From a virus: a stretch of DNA of 22,831 nt. This document shows, piece after piece, positions 6,496 to 14,420 of this stretch. Position 1 is the first letter of the stretch. Each line of letters starts with the position of its first letter. Below the pieces are notes generated by a model. It made no database searches. It was not told the origin of the DNA and saw nothing but the letters and a program-made list of their open reading frames with translations. Position numbers and translations under genes: made by a program. The DNA is taken from positions 1-22,831 of IMG/VR virus record IMGVR_UViG_3300028189_000335; one strand, given 5' to 3'.

Positions 6496-6779
6496 CAGTT
6501 GATATTGTCAAGGACGATAATTTTGATGCCGAAAAGGTGAAGATGTTTTGGACACCGCTCATGTTGAAGTTCAAAGATAGACCACAATTCAAATTTCGGG
6601 TCATGGATGTAGCATCAAACCTAACAAATTCCGCAAGGTTTCCATGGTATCTTATACCTACATACCAAGGCATGTTATACTTAGAAAAATTAGAGACAAC
6701 AAAAGACAACCCGCTTGTTATGTTTGATGTGGATTCAGAGTTAAGTGAGTTATGCTACGACATAAGGAATTTTAAATGA
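6486..6779 (+). CDS. Hypothetical protein in the glycan island (97 aa)
   Basis: The ATG at 6486 overlaps the preceding gene by 10 bases and the TGA overlaps the next start (ATGA, 6776). The 97-residue product is soluble with an aromatic centre (RFPWYLIPTYQGMLYLEKL, about 51-69) and ends with a DVDSELSELCYD segment. I do not recognise a family. Its conserved spacing in the operon suggests a translated gene. It may be a truncated enzyme or a small accessory subunit; nothing in it points to a reaction. Confidence 0.6.
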   Translation: MALTVDIVKDDNFDAEKVKMFWTPLMLKFKDRPQFKFRVMDVASNLTNSARFPWYLIPTYQGMLYLEKLETTKDNPLVMFDVDSELSELCYDIRNFK

Positions 6780-7327
6780 GAAAAGTATTCATAGATTGTG
6801 GCGCAAACAAGGGGTTTGCTATTGAGGGATTTAGGGAAATATACGGAAGTGATTATGAAGTTTTTGCCTTTGAGTGTCTTCCTGAGTGTATAGGAATACT
6901 GAAAGAAAAATTTGATGACATTACGTTAATAGAAAAGGCTGTACACACAGAGAATACGAATCTAAAATTCAATATAGGTACTACAACAAGGTCTGGAACA
7001 TTACGCCATGATAAGACGATGTTCCAAAAAGGCACCCATATGACAGTAGAGGCAGTAGATTTGTCTATGTGGTTGATGGATAACTTTGACGAGACGGACG
7101 AGATTATCATGGCCATGGATATCGAAGGTTCTGAATATGAAATTATTCCTAGAATGTTAGAAACAGGAGCTGTTAAGTATCTGAATAAATTTTATTTAGA
7201 GTGGCATAGTATGAAATTGCGAGACGTTCCAGGAATCACCGACCAGGTCCTAGGTGAAAATCTTAAAGCGTATCTTGGTGATAATTTAATAGTGTCGGTA
7301 AGTACCGGTTGGGATATTTCTAGGTGA
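6776..7327 (+). CDS. FkbM-family methyltransferase (short)
   Basis: A 183-residue class I SAM methyltransferase of the FkbM type. SAM motif I is FIDCGANKG (5-13), followed by an acidic FAFECLPE segment that binds the ribose, and the FkbM signature MAMDIEGSEYEIIPRM follows in the second half, then YLEWHS. FkbM enzymes O-methylate sugars and polyketides, and are common in surface glycan clusters. It overlaps its neighbours at both ends (ATGA at 6776, GTGA at 7324). A second FkbM gene lies at 9216; they are clearly diverged, so probably act at different positions or on different sugars. Confidence 0.87.
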   Translation: MRKVFIDCGANKGFAIEGFREIYGSDYEVFAFECLPECIGILKEKFDDITLIEKAVHTENTNLKFNIGTTTRSGTLRHDKTMFQKGTHMTVEAVDLSMWLMDNFDETDEIIMAMDIEGSEYEIIPRMLETGAVKYLNKFYLEWHSMKLRDVPGITDQVLGENLKAYLGDNLIVSVSTGWDISR

Positions 7328-7809
7328 TCATAATTTCTCATCGTGGAAATCTTAATGGTCCCAGTCCTAGTACCGAAAATCATCCCAAACAAATAATCGA
7401 AGCCATAGAACGTGGGGGATTTTTTGTTGAGACGGATCTTTGGTACCAAAGTGGGAATTATTTTTTAGGCCATGATCACCCGGAACATCAAATTAATATA
7501 GATTTTCTTCTACAACATAAGGAATCCCTCTATATTCACTGCAAGAATATAGAGGCTCTAGAATCTATGTCCAGAAGAACAGACCTCCACCACTTCTGGC
7601 ACAACACCGATGACCACACCATTACCAGCAATGGCGTGGTGTGGTCCTACCCTGGCGCAACTGCCTTTCGTAGTAAGGAAAGTGGTATACAGATACTAAC
7701 TCTTCCAGAAAGAGAGAGTCGTAGTTATATGAGATCATATATAGAGAATTTTTCTGGTTTATGTACAGATTTTCCGCTTGATTTCCGTGATGTGTGTCAT
7801 GGCGAGTGA
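7324..7809 (+). CDS. Glycerophosphodiester phosphodiesterase-like (PI-PLC-like fold)
   Basis: A 161-residue TIM-barrel-like hydrolase fragment with GTG start overlapping the previous stop (GTGA). It has SH6R7GN, a TEN segment, VE36TD38LW and LGH50DHPEH: the catalytic His/Arg/Glu/Asp/His pattern of the GDPD and PI-PLC superfamily. Classical GDPD enzymes are about 240 residues or more, so this is a short version; similar short proteins occur in capsule and lipopolysaccharide clusters. It could cleave a glycerol-phosphate or other phosphodiester on a glycan. Its last 11 bases overlap the next gene. The substrate is unknown. Confidence 0.75.
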   Translation: MIIISHRGNLNGPSPSTENHPKQIIEAIERGGFFVETDLWYQSGNYFLGHDHPEHQINIDFLLQHKESLYIHCKNIEALESMSRRTDLHHFWHNTDDHTITSNGVVWSYPGATAFRSKESGIQILTLPERESRSYMRSYIENFSGLCTDFPLDFRDVCHGE

Positions 7810-9166
7810 TATCAAGTTGGTGTTATTCGATTTAGATGGCGTGTTGATTGATGCGAAGAAGATACATTATGACGCGCTCAACGCCGCAATAGTGATCGTC
7901 GCCGGTGAAGAATATTCAATAACTGCGGAAGAACATCGCAATTTCTATGATGGGAGAAAAACCAAAGAGAAGTTAGTTCTTTTAACAGAAAGAAAGAGAT
8001 TACCTCCAGAATTTCATGATAGAATATTCTCGTTGAAGCAGCACCATACGATGAATATGATGGAAACGTTGCAACCCAACGAAGAACATTTGGCCCTGTT
8101 TGATGCTCTGATAGAGAAAGGATATAGTATTGGAGTATGTACCAACTCGATAAGACGAACTGTTCTGACCGCACTGGCTAATGTTTCTCTCACGAAATAT
8201 TGCTCGATTATATTGTCCAACGAGGACGTTAAGAATTCTAAACCGCATCCCGAGATATACTGGAAGGCGATGTCGATGTTGGGTTTCCTTCCTGAAGAAA
8301 CGATGATCGTGGAAGACTCGCCACCAGGATTGTTATCCGCAGCAAGATCAGGAGCAAAATATATAAGAGTAGAGAATCCTATGAATTTAACCAAAGAGAA
8401 GGTGATGAAAAATTTGAGTGGTATTACTGTACAAAACAAATGGAAGTCTGAAGAATTAAATGTCCTTATTCCTATGGCCGGTGCGGGAAGCAGATTTCAT
8501 CAGGCAGGTTACACATTCCCAAAACCCCTAATAGATGTTAATGGCAAATCGATGATACAACGAGTTGTTGAAAACATAGGTCTAGATGCCAATTTTATTT
8601 TTGTGTGTCAAAAGGAACACAGGGAAAGTTACAACCTAGATAATATGTTGCCACTGATTGCTCCCAATTGTAAGATAGTCGAAACAGATGGTATCACTGA
8701 AGGGGCCGCATGCACCGCATTACTTGCCAAGGAACATATAGATAATGATAATCCACTGTTCTTTTCTAATAGTGACCAGTGGGTCGATTGGGATCCCGTC
8801 GGGTTTATGTATAAGATGCAAGAAACTGCTTCTGATGGTGGGATTGTTACGTTCAAAGCGACACATCCCAAATGGTCGTTCGCGAAGATCGACGATAATG
8901 GCGTTGTGGTCGAAGTAGCAGAGAAGAATCCAATCAGTGATAATGCAACAGTGGGATATTATTATTGGAAATGTGGATCAGATTTTGTTAAGTATGCTGA
9001 ACAGATGATTGAAAATGACATTCGAGTGAATGGAGAATTCTATGTCTGTCCTGTTTTCAACGAAGCGATCAAAGACGAGAAAATTATCCGCACATTCGAG
9101 GCCCAGCAAATGTGGGGACTTGGGACACCCGAAGACTTAGAGCATTTTATAGTATCAAATTTATGA
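7799..9166 (+). CDS. HAD phosphatase fused to a sugar/polyol nucleotidyltransferase
   Basis: The ATG at 7799 is preferred to one at 7778, because it overlaps the upstream stop by 11 bases and begins just before the first HAD strand. The 455-residue product has two domains. Residues 5-195 are a beta-phosphoglucomutase-like HAD phosphatase: D11-L-D13-G, CTNS (114-117), NSK148PHP and VED173S. Residues 220-455 are a nucleotidyltransferase: LIPMAGAGSRF (223-233), FPK242PL, a SNSD326 metal site and a C-terminal VNGEFYVCPVF and WGLGTPEDLE, the usual ending of sugar nucleotidyltransferases. Such a fusion could dephosphorylate one intermediate and activate the next as an NDP-linked donor. It is the only complete donor-activating enzyme in the island. 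Confidence 0.85.
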   Translation: MASDIKLVLFDLDGVLIDAKKIHYDALNAAIVIVAGEEYSITAEEHRNFYDGRKTKEKLVLLTERKRLPPEFHDRIFSLKQHHTMNMMETLQPNEEHLALFDALIEKGYSIGVCTNSIRRTVLTALANVSLTKYCSIILSNEDVKNSKPHPEIYWKAMSMLGFLPEETMIVEDSPPGLLSAARSGAKYIRVENPMNLTKEKVMKNLSGITVQNKWKSEELNVLIPMAGAGSRFHQAGYTFPKPLIDVNGKSMIQRVVENIGLDANFIFVCQKEHRESYNLDNMLPLIAPNCKIVETDGITEGAACTALLAKEHIDNDNPLFFSNSDQWVDWDPVGFMYKMQETASDGGIVTFKATHPKWSFAKIDDNGVVVEVAEKNPISDNATVGYYYWKCGSDFVKYAEQMIENDIRVNGEFYVCPVFNEAIKDEKIIRTFEAQQMWGLGTPEDLEHFIVSNL

Positions 9167-9219
9167 AGAATTTATTTATGAAGAATTTACCACCCACACA
9201 ATGGAGAATTTATTTATGA
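9163..9219 (+). CDS. Possible 18-codon leader ORF made by a duplication
   Basis: ATG 9163 overlaps the previous stop (ATGA) and opens an 18-codon ORF that repeats the start of the next gene (MKNLFMKNLPP), then runs out of frame and stops with TGA at 9217-9219, overlapping ATG 9216 by the same ATGA arrangement. It is a by-product of the 38-base duplication. If translated, it keeps ribosomes moving onto the methyltransferase start. Confidence 0.35.
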   Translation: MKNLFMKNLPPTQWRIYL

Positions 9220-9234
9220 AGAACTTACCACCCA
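9167..9234 (+). repeat. 38-bp tandem duplication over a gene junction
   Basis: Positions 9167-9196 and 9205-9234 match at 29 of 30 bases, with an offset of 38 bases. The unit covers the ribosome-binding and start region of the downstream FkbM gene. 38 is not a multiple of three, so the first copy is out of frame with the gene. Confidence 0.85.
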
Positions 9235-9887
9235 ATTCTGATAGCTTTCAGACACAATGGAAAACCCCAGAACATGATGTATTTTTCAAAGATCATCAAG
9301 ACGTCCTTGAGGCGATGTGTTTTAGAACTTGGGACGTTGCGATAAAACACCTATCTTCCTTCAGAACAGCAATAGATATAGGCGCGCATATCGGAACCCA
9401 TTCCTATGTTTACTCACAGTTCTTTGACAATGTGAAGGCTTTTGAACCATTATATTTCAATGAATGTTCTGACAACATAAAGCATATAGAAAACTGTGAA
9501 ATTTATCCTTATGGTATATCAGACGCATCAACTATAGGACATATGGTCCGGAGTAACAACAACTCCGGGATTTCGGTTGTGTTAAATGATGATAATAGAG
9601 GTAAAATATCAAAATCGAAGAACATAAAAATGGAAAAAACGTATCCCGTGGAATTGAGAACTCTGGATGAGTTTGGTTTCACTGACGTAGATTTCATAAA
9701 GGTTGATACAGAAGGTTATGTTTATCCCATTCTGCTAGGCATGAAACGAACGCTTGAGAAGTGGAAACCTCTGTTAGAACTCGAAATGAACTATTTGACA
9801 GTTAGAGAACAGGAATCCTTGGAGTTTCTTTCTTCATTAGGATACGAGAAGGTAGCCACAGAAGATAAGGATTATTTTTACAAATGA
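9216..9887 (+). CDS. FkbM-family methyltransferase
   Basis: ATG 9216 is preferred (223 residues), because GGAG at 9203-9206 is correctly placed for it and the ATGA overlap is kept; ATG 9201, 5 codons earlier and in frame, has no site of its own. The protein has SAM motif I AIDIGAHIGTHS, an acidic KAFEPL that binds the ribose, and the FkbM signature FIKVDTEGYVYPILLG, followed by LLELEMN. This is a full-length FkbM core. It likely O-methylates a sugar in the island's product. It is diverged from the shorter FkbM gene at 6776. Its TGA overlaps the next start (ATGA, 9884). Confidence 0.88.
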   Translation: MKNLPPNSDSFQTQWKTPEHDVFFKDHQDVLEAMCFRTWDVAIKHLSSFRTAIDIGAHIGTHSYVYSQFFDNVKAFEPLYFNECSDNIKHIENCEIYPYGISDASTIGHMVRSNNNSGISVVLNDDNRGKISKSKNIKMEKTYPVELRTLDEFGFTDVDFIKVDTEGYVYPILLGMKRTLEKWKPLLELEMNYLTVREQESLEFLSSLGYEKVATEDKDYFYK

Positions 9888-10042
9888 CAAAACGCGGCAC
9901 CAGTGCTGACTCTAGATCATACGTTGATTTTTATACGGAAGAAACAAAACGAATAGTGGCCGAATGGTACAAAGATGATATTGAGTTTTTTGGATTCGAG
10001 TTCACAACAGCAGCTACGAAGAACATCTGGGCAGTTTCGTGA
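9884..10042 (+). pseudogene. C-terminal remnant of a sulfotransferase
   Basis: A 52-codon frame starts at ATG 9884 (ATGA overlap) and stops at 10042, overlapping the GTG of the next gene. The product contains SRSYVDFYTEE, then RIVAEWYKDDIEFFGFEF, which closely matches the extreme C-terminal helix of Sulfotransfer-type and related carbohydrate sulfotransferases. All upstream parts, including the PAPS-binding loops, are missing. The most direct reading is a deleted sulfotransferase gene whose tail stayed in frame within the coupled operon. A small independent protein is possible, but the fragment cannot be catalytic. Confidence 0.6.
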
Positions 10043-10752
10043 GAGTTGCTGTTTGTGTTTCTGGCCTTGTGACATCTGCATACGGGGGTGGCGCCAAGAG
10101 AAATAACGAGATTCTGAAAGAAAAGTTTCCGACGGCAGATTTCTTTTACACGACATGGGAAACGGAAAGAGAGTCGTTTAATCGTTCTTTCAGTGGTGTG
10201 GAATGCGCTTTCTTACCCGAACCAGATATCACCAGACACCCCTACACAGAGTTGATAGAATCGTTTTCCCCCTGGTTTCAGAGTACCGCAGATTGGGTCA
10301 GATGTTCACCAGAAAGGATTGTTTGGACAAGACATCACACAAAACAGATTGTTGCTCATTCATATCTGGTATCTAATCTTCCTTCCGGATATGATGTCGT
10401 TGTTAGGACAAGGTATGATGCATTTATATCTCCCTGTGCTGTATTTGAAAATTACCTAAAAAAGGCGTATAATCATAATACAGTTAGTGGGTTTGGAACC
10501 AGAAATAAAGATAGGATAGACGAAATTAATGTTCTTTCTAATCCTGGCACAAACTGGGAACATAGAATACTGGATCATTTGATCATACACCCCAATCGTA
10601 TGGTATCATACGATAATGTTGTCACTATGGTCGAAAAAAATACACTTCATCCAGCAGAATATGGATGGTACCAGACTTTGGTTTTACCCAACAACTTCAT
10701 TCACACGAATAATGATGGATGGGTTAATCATGATAAGAAGATTAATATATGA
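10039..10752 (+). CDS. Putative glycan-modifying protein of unknown family (237 aa)
   Basis: The GTG at 10039 overlaps the remnant's stop (GTGA), and gives MRVAVCVSGLVTSAYGGGAKRN, a first strand and glycine loop like those in nucleotide-sugar binding proteins. Later come FPTADFFYTTWE (30-41) and AHSYLVSNLPSGYDVVVRTRYD, whose final RTRYD has the look of an acidic donor- or metal-site motif. Proteins with this pattern occur in polysaccharide clusters, usually annotated only as hypothetical. I infer a glycosyltransferase-like role from context; the family is not certain. Stop overlaps the next start (ATGA, 10749). Confidence 0.62.
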   Translation: MRVAVCVSGLVTSAYGGGAKRNNEILKEKFPTADFFYTTWETERESFNRSFSGVECAFLPEPDITRHPYTELIESFSPWFQSTADWVRCSPERIVWTRHHTKQIVAHSYLVSNLPSGYDVVVRTRYDAFISPCAVFENYLKKAYNHNTVSGFGTRNKDRIDEINVLSNPGTNWEHRILDHLIIHPNRMVSYDNVVTMVEKNTLHPAEYGWYQTLVLPNNFIHTNNDGWVNHDKKINI

Positions 10753-11414
10753 AGAATATAATACTCCAGCATTACACTGGCGAACTGGGTGAACTGGAAC
10801 ATCTATCTGTCGCAAACATATCTAGATATGCTGATAAGTGTGGTGCAGATTATGAACTGGTTCTCGGAAACGTATTCTCCGACAAATTGTCTGTTCAGAC
10901 CCAGAAGTTGTTTATGCTCGATCCATGTTGGGACGACTACGACACCGTTGCAATGGTCGATATCGATATGTTCGAGAGAAAAGGACAAAGAGAAAACGTA
11001 TTTCATGTTCAGGGAGTTGGTCTATATGGAGACATACAAGAAACGCTACATAGGGGGTTGAACAGAAACTTCCCTTTCATGTCTAGTATGGAAGTGCCAT
11101 ACTGGGGAGGGGCGATATACAAGATGGACAGAGATATGCGTATACGTCTTCGAAAGAATATAGATGTCAACGCATTGTCAAAGTTCAATCGCGCATATTT
11201 CGACGAGGGTTGTATGCATCATCTAGCGTTTCTATCTGGTGAGAAATTCGCAACACTTCCAGGCGATTATAAGTGGTGTCATTGTTCATATCGTGATGGT
11301 ATAGATACTGCCGCACTGATTCATGTCAGAAACAAGGTTGGTCTAACTGGTCCAAAAAGGCCAAAGATTGAAAATTATAGACGTTTGGTTGAGAGGGGTT
11401 TGATTGAAGAATGA
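10749..11414 (+). CDS. Glycosyltransferase, GT8-like (second MKN paralogue)
   Basis: A 221-residue transferase starting MKNIILQHY, with a KCGADYEL segment (30-37) and YDTVAMVDIDM, whose D71-I-D73 is the DxD metal motif. A GGAIYKMDR segment stands where the related proteins have NGGLQLW or NSGLVLW. It lacks the insertion between the DxD and that segment which the 5156 protein has. It is clearly homologous to the genes at 5156 and 12310. It probably adds one sugar from an NDP donor. ATGA overlaps mark both ends. Confidence 0.78.
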   Translation: MKNIILQHYTGELGELEHLSVANISRYADKCGADYELVLGNVFSDKLSVQTQKLFMLDPCWDDYDTVAMVDIDMFERKGQRENVFHVQGVGLYGDIQETLHRGLNRNFPFMSSMEVPYWGGAIYKMDRDMRIRLRKNIDVNALSKFNRAYFDEGCMHHLAFLSGEKFATLPGDYKWCHCSYRDGIDTAALIHVRNKVGLTGPKRPKIENYRRLVERGLIEE

Positions 11415-12313
11415 ACATACTAGTGACAGGAAGTAATGGGTTTTTAGGAAGAAACGTCTGCGATGAATTTGTGAGAAACGGTCACACTGTTTATGGAGTG
11501 TCTAGGTCTATATCTAGTCGAGTTTCTGAGGTGATACAACATGTGTGCGATATCACAGATTCAGAAACCATGAACCGCATTGTGAGTGAAAAGTCTATAG
11601 ATATTATTGTACACCTGGCAGGTAAACCTATTGTTTTTGATTGTGAGAAGAACCCATTCGACGCATACAGAACAAACGGGTTAGGCACTGCGTCGGTATT
11701 AGAGTCAGCGAGAGTGAATGAAGTGTCTAAGGTGCTGTCTATAGAAACTGATAAGGTTTATGGTTTTCAAGATGAAGTGCCTACCGACGAATCTGCAACA
11801 TTCAATCCAGGATCACCATATGAATTCTCTAAAGTTCTGGCCGCGAACTTTGCCGAGTGGTATAGAAACTATTATAACATTAACGTTATAAGTGTTCGAC
11901 CCGCTAATCTTTTCGGGCCCTACGATTTTTCCACCAGTAGATTAATACCCAGCGCATTGAATAATCTCAAAGTAGGAAAGGGTATTCGCGTCTATGAGTC
12001 TGCCCTAGAAATGAAAAGGGATTTCGTATATGTTTCTGATGCCGTCAAAAGTATATACAATCTTGCGACAAAAGAGTGTAACTTTAATGAGTATAACATA
12101 AGCAACGACGATCCCATGACCATAAAAGAAACCGCAGATAGAATCGTATCTGCATTAGGAATAGATATTCCTCATGTGATAGAAAAGAAGTCAGGATCGT
12201 TTAAGGAGATCCCATTACAGGAAATAAATGGTAGTAGGTTATCGGAAGAATTTGGTTTTGAGTTCACTCCTTTCGATCAGGCTATACAAGAAACGTGGGA
12301 AAGAATAAAATGA
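11411..12313 (+). CDS. NAD-dependent epimerase/dehydratase
   Basis: A 300-residue short-chain dehydrogenase of the extended type that acts on nucleotide sugars. GSNGFLG (7-13) is the NAD-binding glycine motif; DITD (47-50) and VHLAG (67-71) follow; T113 in IETDKVYG replaces the usual catalytic Ser/Thr; Y137-E-F-S-K141 is the YxxxK pair; VRPANLFGP is the substrate segment. The family epimerises, dehydrates or reduces NDP-sugars such as UDP-glucose or GDP-mannose derivatives. It is the only such enzyme in the island and would supply a modified donor. The exact reaction cannot be read from the sequence. The C-terminus overlaps the next glycosyltransferase. Confidence 0.88.
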   Translation: MNILVTGSNGFLGRNVCDEFVRNGHTVYGVSRSISSRVSEVIQHVCDITDSETMNRIVSEKSIDIIVHLAGKPIVFDCEKNPFDAYRTNGLGTASVLESARVNEVSKVLSIETDKVYGFQDEVPTDESATFNPGSPYEFSKVLAANFAEWYRNYYNINVISVRPANLFGPYDFSTSRLIPSALNNLKVGKGIRVYESALEMKRDFVYVSDAVKSIYNLATKECNFNEYNISNDDPMTIKETADRIVSALGIDIPHVIEKKSGSFKEIPLQEINGSRLSEEFGFEFTPFDQAIQETWERIK

Positions 12314-13125
12314 AGAATTTAATTTATCAATACTGGGATGGGAAACTTCTTCCCGGACACAAGGCCGGAAGAACTGCAATGCAGTCCTATGCGGATCGAA
12401 TTGGTGTTGAGTATTTATTTGAGGACAATCCCAGATGGCAGACTGCTCTCGGGCAATACTCACCCCATTATGGTTCGTTCAAATTCGTATATGACGGATC
12501 ATTCGATATATACGACAACATACTGTATGCAGATATAGACATCTTCCCCGTGGATGGTTTGACCGAAAATATCTTTGATGGGTTTACTGCCGAACTTGGT
12601 ATATGTACAGAACCAATGCAACCAAAGTTTCGTTCCAGTTCGATAACTCCAGGAGGCATAACAAGTCGAAACGATGAGGTTTGGGCGAAAATGATAAGGG
12701 ATGTTTATGGAAAGGACATGCCGCGTGACTCTGATGGTCTATTGAAAGTGTATAATTCAGGTTTGGTTCTTTGGTCTAGATTAGGTATAATGAAAGGAAG
12801 AAAAAATCTTCCAGTGTTCAAAGGATACATACAGCACTGTAGAGAGTCTGGTCTACCATCATTTTACACCGCAGACCAGAACTATATACACGCAGCAAAG
12901 GACATTGCTGGATTTGATTGGATAGAACTAGACAACAATTGGAATAGTTACATCCATTATCATGGGGAAGGCGACCCACGCCCAGTAAACGATTCAAGAA
13001 CAGAAAACACTAAGTTTGTACATGTTCAACTTAGGGCTGCAGACCACTTCGATAAAGAAACGCTACATACTATTGTTAATAATCCAGTAGAAGTCTGGAA
13101 CGGCAAGCTCCCAAAAATAGGATAG
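12310..13125 (+). CDS. Glycosyltransferase, GT8-like (third MKN paralogue)
   Basis: ATG 12310 (ATGA overlap) is chosen over 12295 because it matches the MKNLI starts of the two sister genes. The 271-residue product has a MQSYADRIGVEYLF segment, YDNILYADIDI with D75-I-D77 as the metal motif, and VYNSGLVLWSR (148-157) as the equivalent of NGGLQLW. It is the longest of the three, with a C-terminal WNSYIHYHGE segment. It is likely a retaining sugar transferase. The gap to the next gene is only 3 bases. Confidence 0.8.
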   Translation: MKNLIYQYWDGKLLPGHKAGRTAMQSYADRIGVEYLFEDNPRWQTALGQYSPHYGSFKFVYDGSFDIYDNILYADIDIFPVDGLTENIFDGFTAELGICTEPMQPKFRSSSITPGGITSRNDEVWAKMIRDVYGKDMPRDSDGLLKVYNSGLVLWSRLGIMKGRKNLPVFKGYIQHCRESGLPSFYTADQNYIHAAKDIAGFDWIELDNNWNSYIHYHGEGDPRPVNDSRTENTKFVHVQLRAADHFDKETLHTIVNNPVEVWNGKLPKIG

Positions 13126-13128
13126 AAA

Positions 13129-13716
13129 ATGATTAATGCAGAACTAAGTCATGTGAAAACTCTACCAGAATTTTACACAGAGATTAGAAAGCAACACGAG
13201 CAAGCACACGGCCACGATTATTGTTGGCAGCATGATGCTATGCAAAAACTAATGAAGAAGTGTGATACATACAGAGAACTTGGAACGCACCAAGGAGCTT
13301 CTGCGGCCGCAGCATGTCTGATGAATCCATCCGCAGTAACTCTTGTTGATATTTCTTTTGAGAAGTGGAGACCATTCGAATCTATATTCAGAACTTATTG
13401 TGAAGAGAACAATATTAGTTTTGATGTTCAAGAAAAATCTTCTACTGATCCATCAACTGCCAAACCTGTTGATCTGTTATTGATAGATAGTAACCATCAA
13501 CCAGCGCATCTAGTTAACGAACTTAACCTCCACGCAAAGACAGTCAAGAAGTATATCGTACTCCATGATACTTCGCGGTTGTTCGGGAAGGTTGACGATA
13601 GACTATGGCAAGTTGTCAATGGGTTTATTAACAATGGTATCAATCCATGGATAGTACAAGAACGTTGTACTGACAATGTGGGGTATACTGTACTACAGAA
13701 CACACTGAACACATGA
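13129..13716 (+). CDS. Class I SAM-dependent methyltransferase
   Basis: A 195-residue methyltransferase of the Methyltransf_24 / cephalosporin hydroxylase-like group. YRELGTHQGASA (48-59) is SAM motif I, TLVDISFEKW (71-80) carries the acidic ribose-binding residue, and DLLLIDSNHQPAHLVNEL with VLHDT are typical of this group. It probably methylates a hydroxyl of a sugar. The start has no strong ribosome binding site but follows the previous stop by only 3 bases, and the stop overlaps the next gene (ATGA, 13713). Confidence 0.83.
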   Translation: MINAELSHVKTLPEFYTEIRKQHEQAHGHDYCWQHDAMQKLMKKCDTYRELGTHQGASAAAACLMNPSAVTLVDISFEKWRPFESIFRTYCEENNISFDVQEKSSTDPSTAKPVDLLLIDSNHQPAHLVNELNLHAKTVKKYIVLHDTSRLFGKVDDRLWQVVNGFINNGINPWIVQERCTDNVGYTVLQNTLNT

Positions 13717-14420
13717 AAGCGTCCATCATAACATTAGTCGATGACGTTGACTCGCGCAATCAGGCAGAGCGTTGTCGATCTTCCTCTGACCAATACAACC
13801 ATGATGTCGAATGTACTCTGAGTCCAGCAGTCACGCCAGACATGGTAGACGATCTGCTACTTTCGTTTAGAGTTCATTGGACATATCCATGGGACGAACC
13901 TAGACTGGATATTAAAACAGGCCTATTGCTGCCTCCATATACAACAGCATCTCCTATGAAACTAGTCGCTTGTTTTCTCTCCCATTACTGGTTATGGTTA
14001 GAGATCGCGGAGTCGACCGAACCCAGGATCATCCTAGAAGAGGACGCACTGTTTGTGAAACCCCTCGATCTGGACATTCTCAAGAACACTAAGTTCAGCA
14101 TAGTAGGACTTAATGATCCCCGAGGCGCAACCCGCAAATCTAGTGTGTTCCACAGTGAAGTTGAATCCCCCTCAAATTTAGGGTATAATATAATACCAGT
14201 ACCTTCAGTTGACAACCAGAACGTGCCTCAGGGTCTTGCAGGCAACTCTGCGTACTTCATTAGACCAGAAGGCGCAAAGACGCTGGTGGGACTGGTGAAA
14301 GCACATGGAGTATGGCCTAACGATGCTATCATGTGTAAGCAACTAATGCCAAAGCAATTGGGCGTTACCACTACATACTATACACGAGTACAAGGGACAA
14401 AGTCTAAGACTGCATCATGA
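13713..14420 (+). CDS. Glycosyltransferase family 25 (LPS-type), first copy
   Basis: A 235-residue protein with the GT25 layout: an N-terminal strand MKASIITLVDD, CFLSHYWLWLEIAES (87-101), and then PRIILEED111ALF, the acidic motif that binds metal and donor. LAGNSAYFIRPEGAKTLV near the C-terminal half matches the GT25 second conserved region. GT25 enzymes build lipopolysaccharide cores and collagen-type glycans by galactosyl or glucosyl transfer. It is followed, with an ATGA overlap, by a diverged second copy. Confidence 0.85.
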   Translation: MKASIITLVDDVDSRNQAERCRSSSDQYNHDVECTLSPAVTPDMVDDLLLSFRVHWTYPWDEPRLDIKTGLLLPPYTTASPMKLVACFLSHYWLWLEIAESTEPRIILEEDALFVKPLDLDILKNTKFSIVGLNDPRGATRKSSVFHSEVESPSNLGYNIIPVPSVDNQNVPQGLAGNSAYFIRPEGAKTLVGLVKAHGVWPNDAIMCKQLMPKQLGVTTTYYTRVQGTKSKTAS

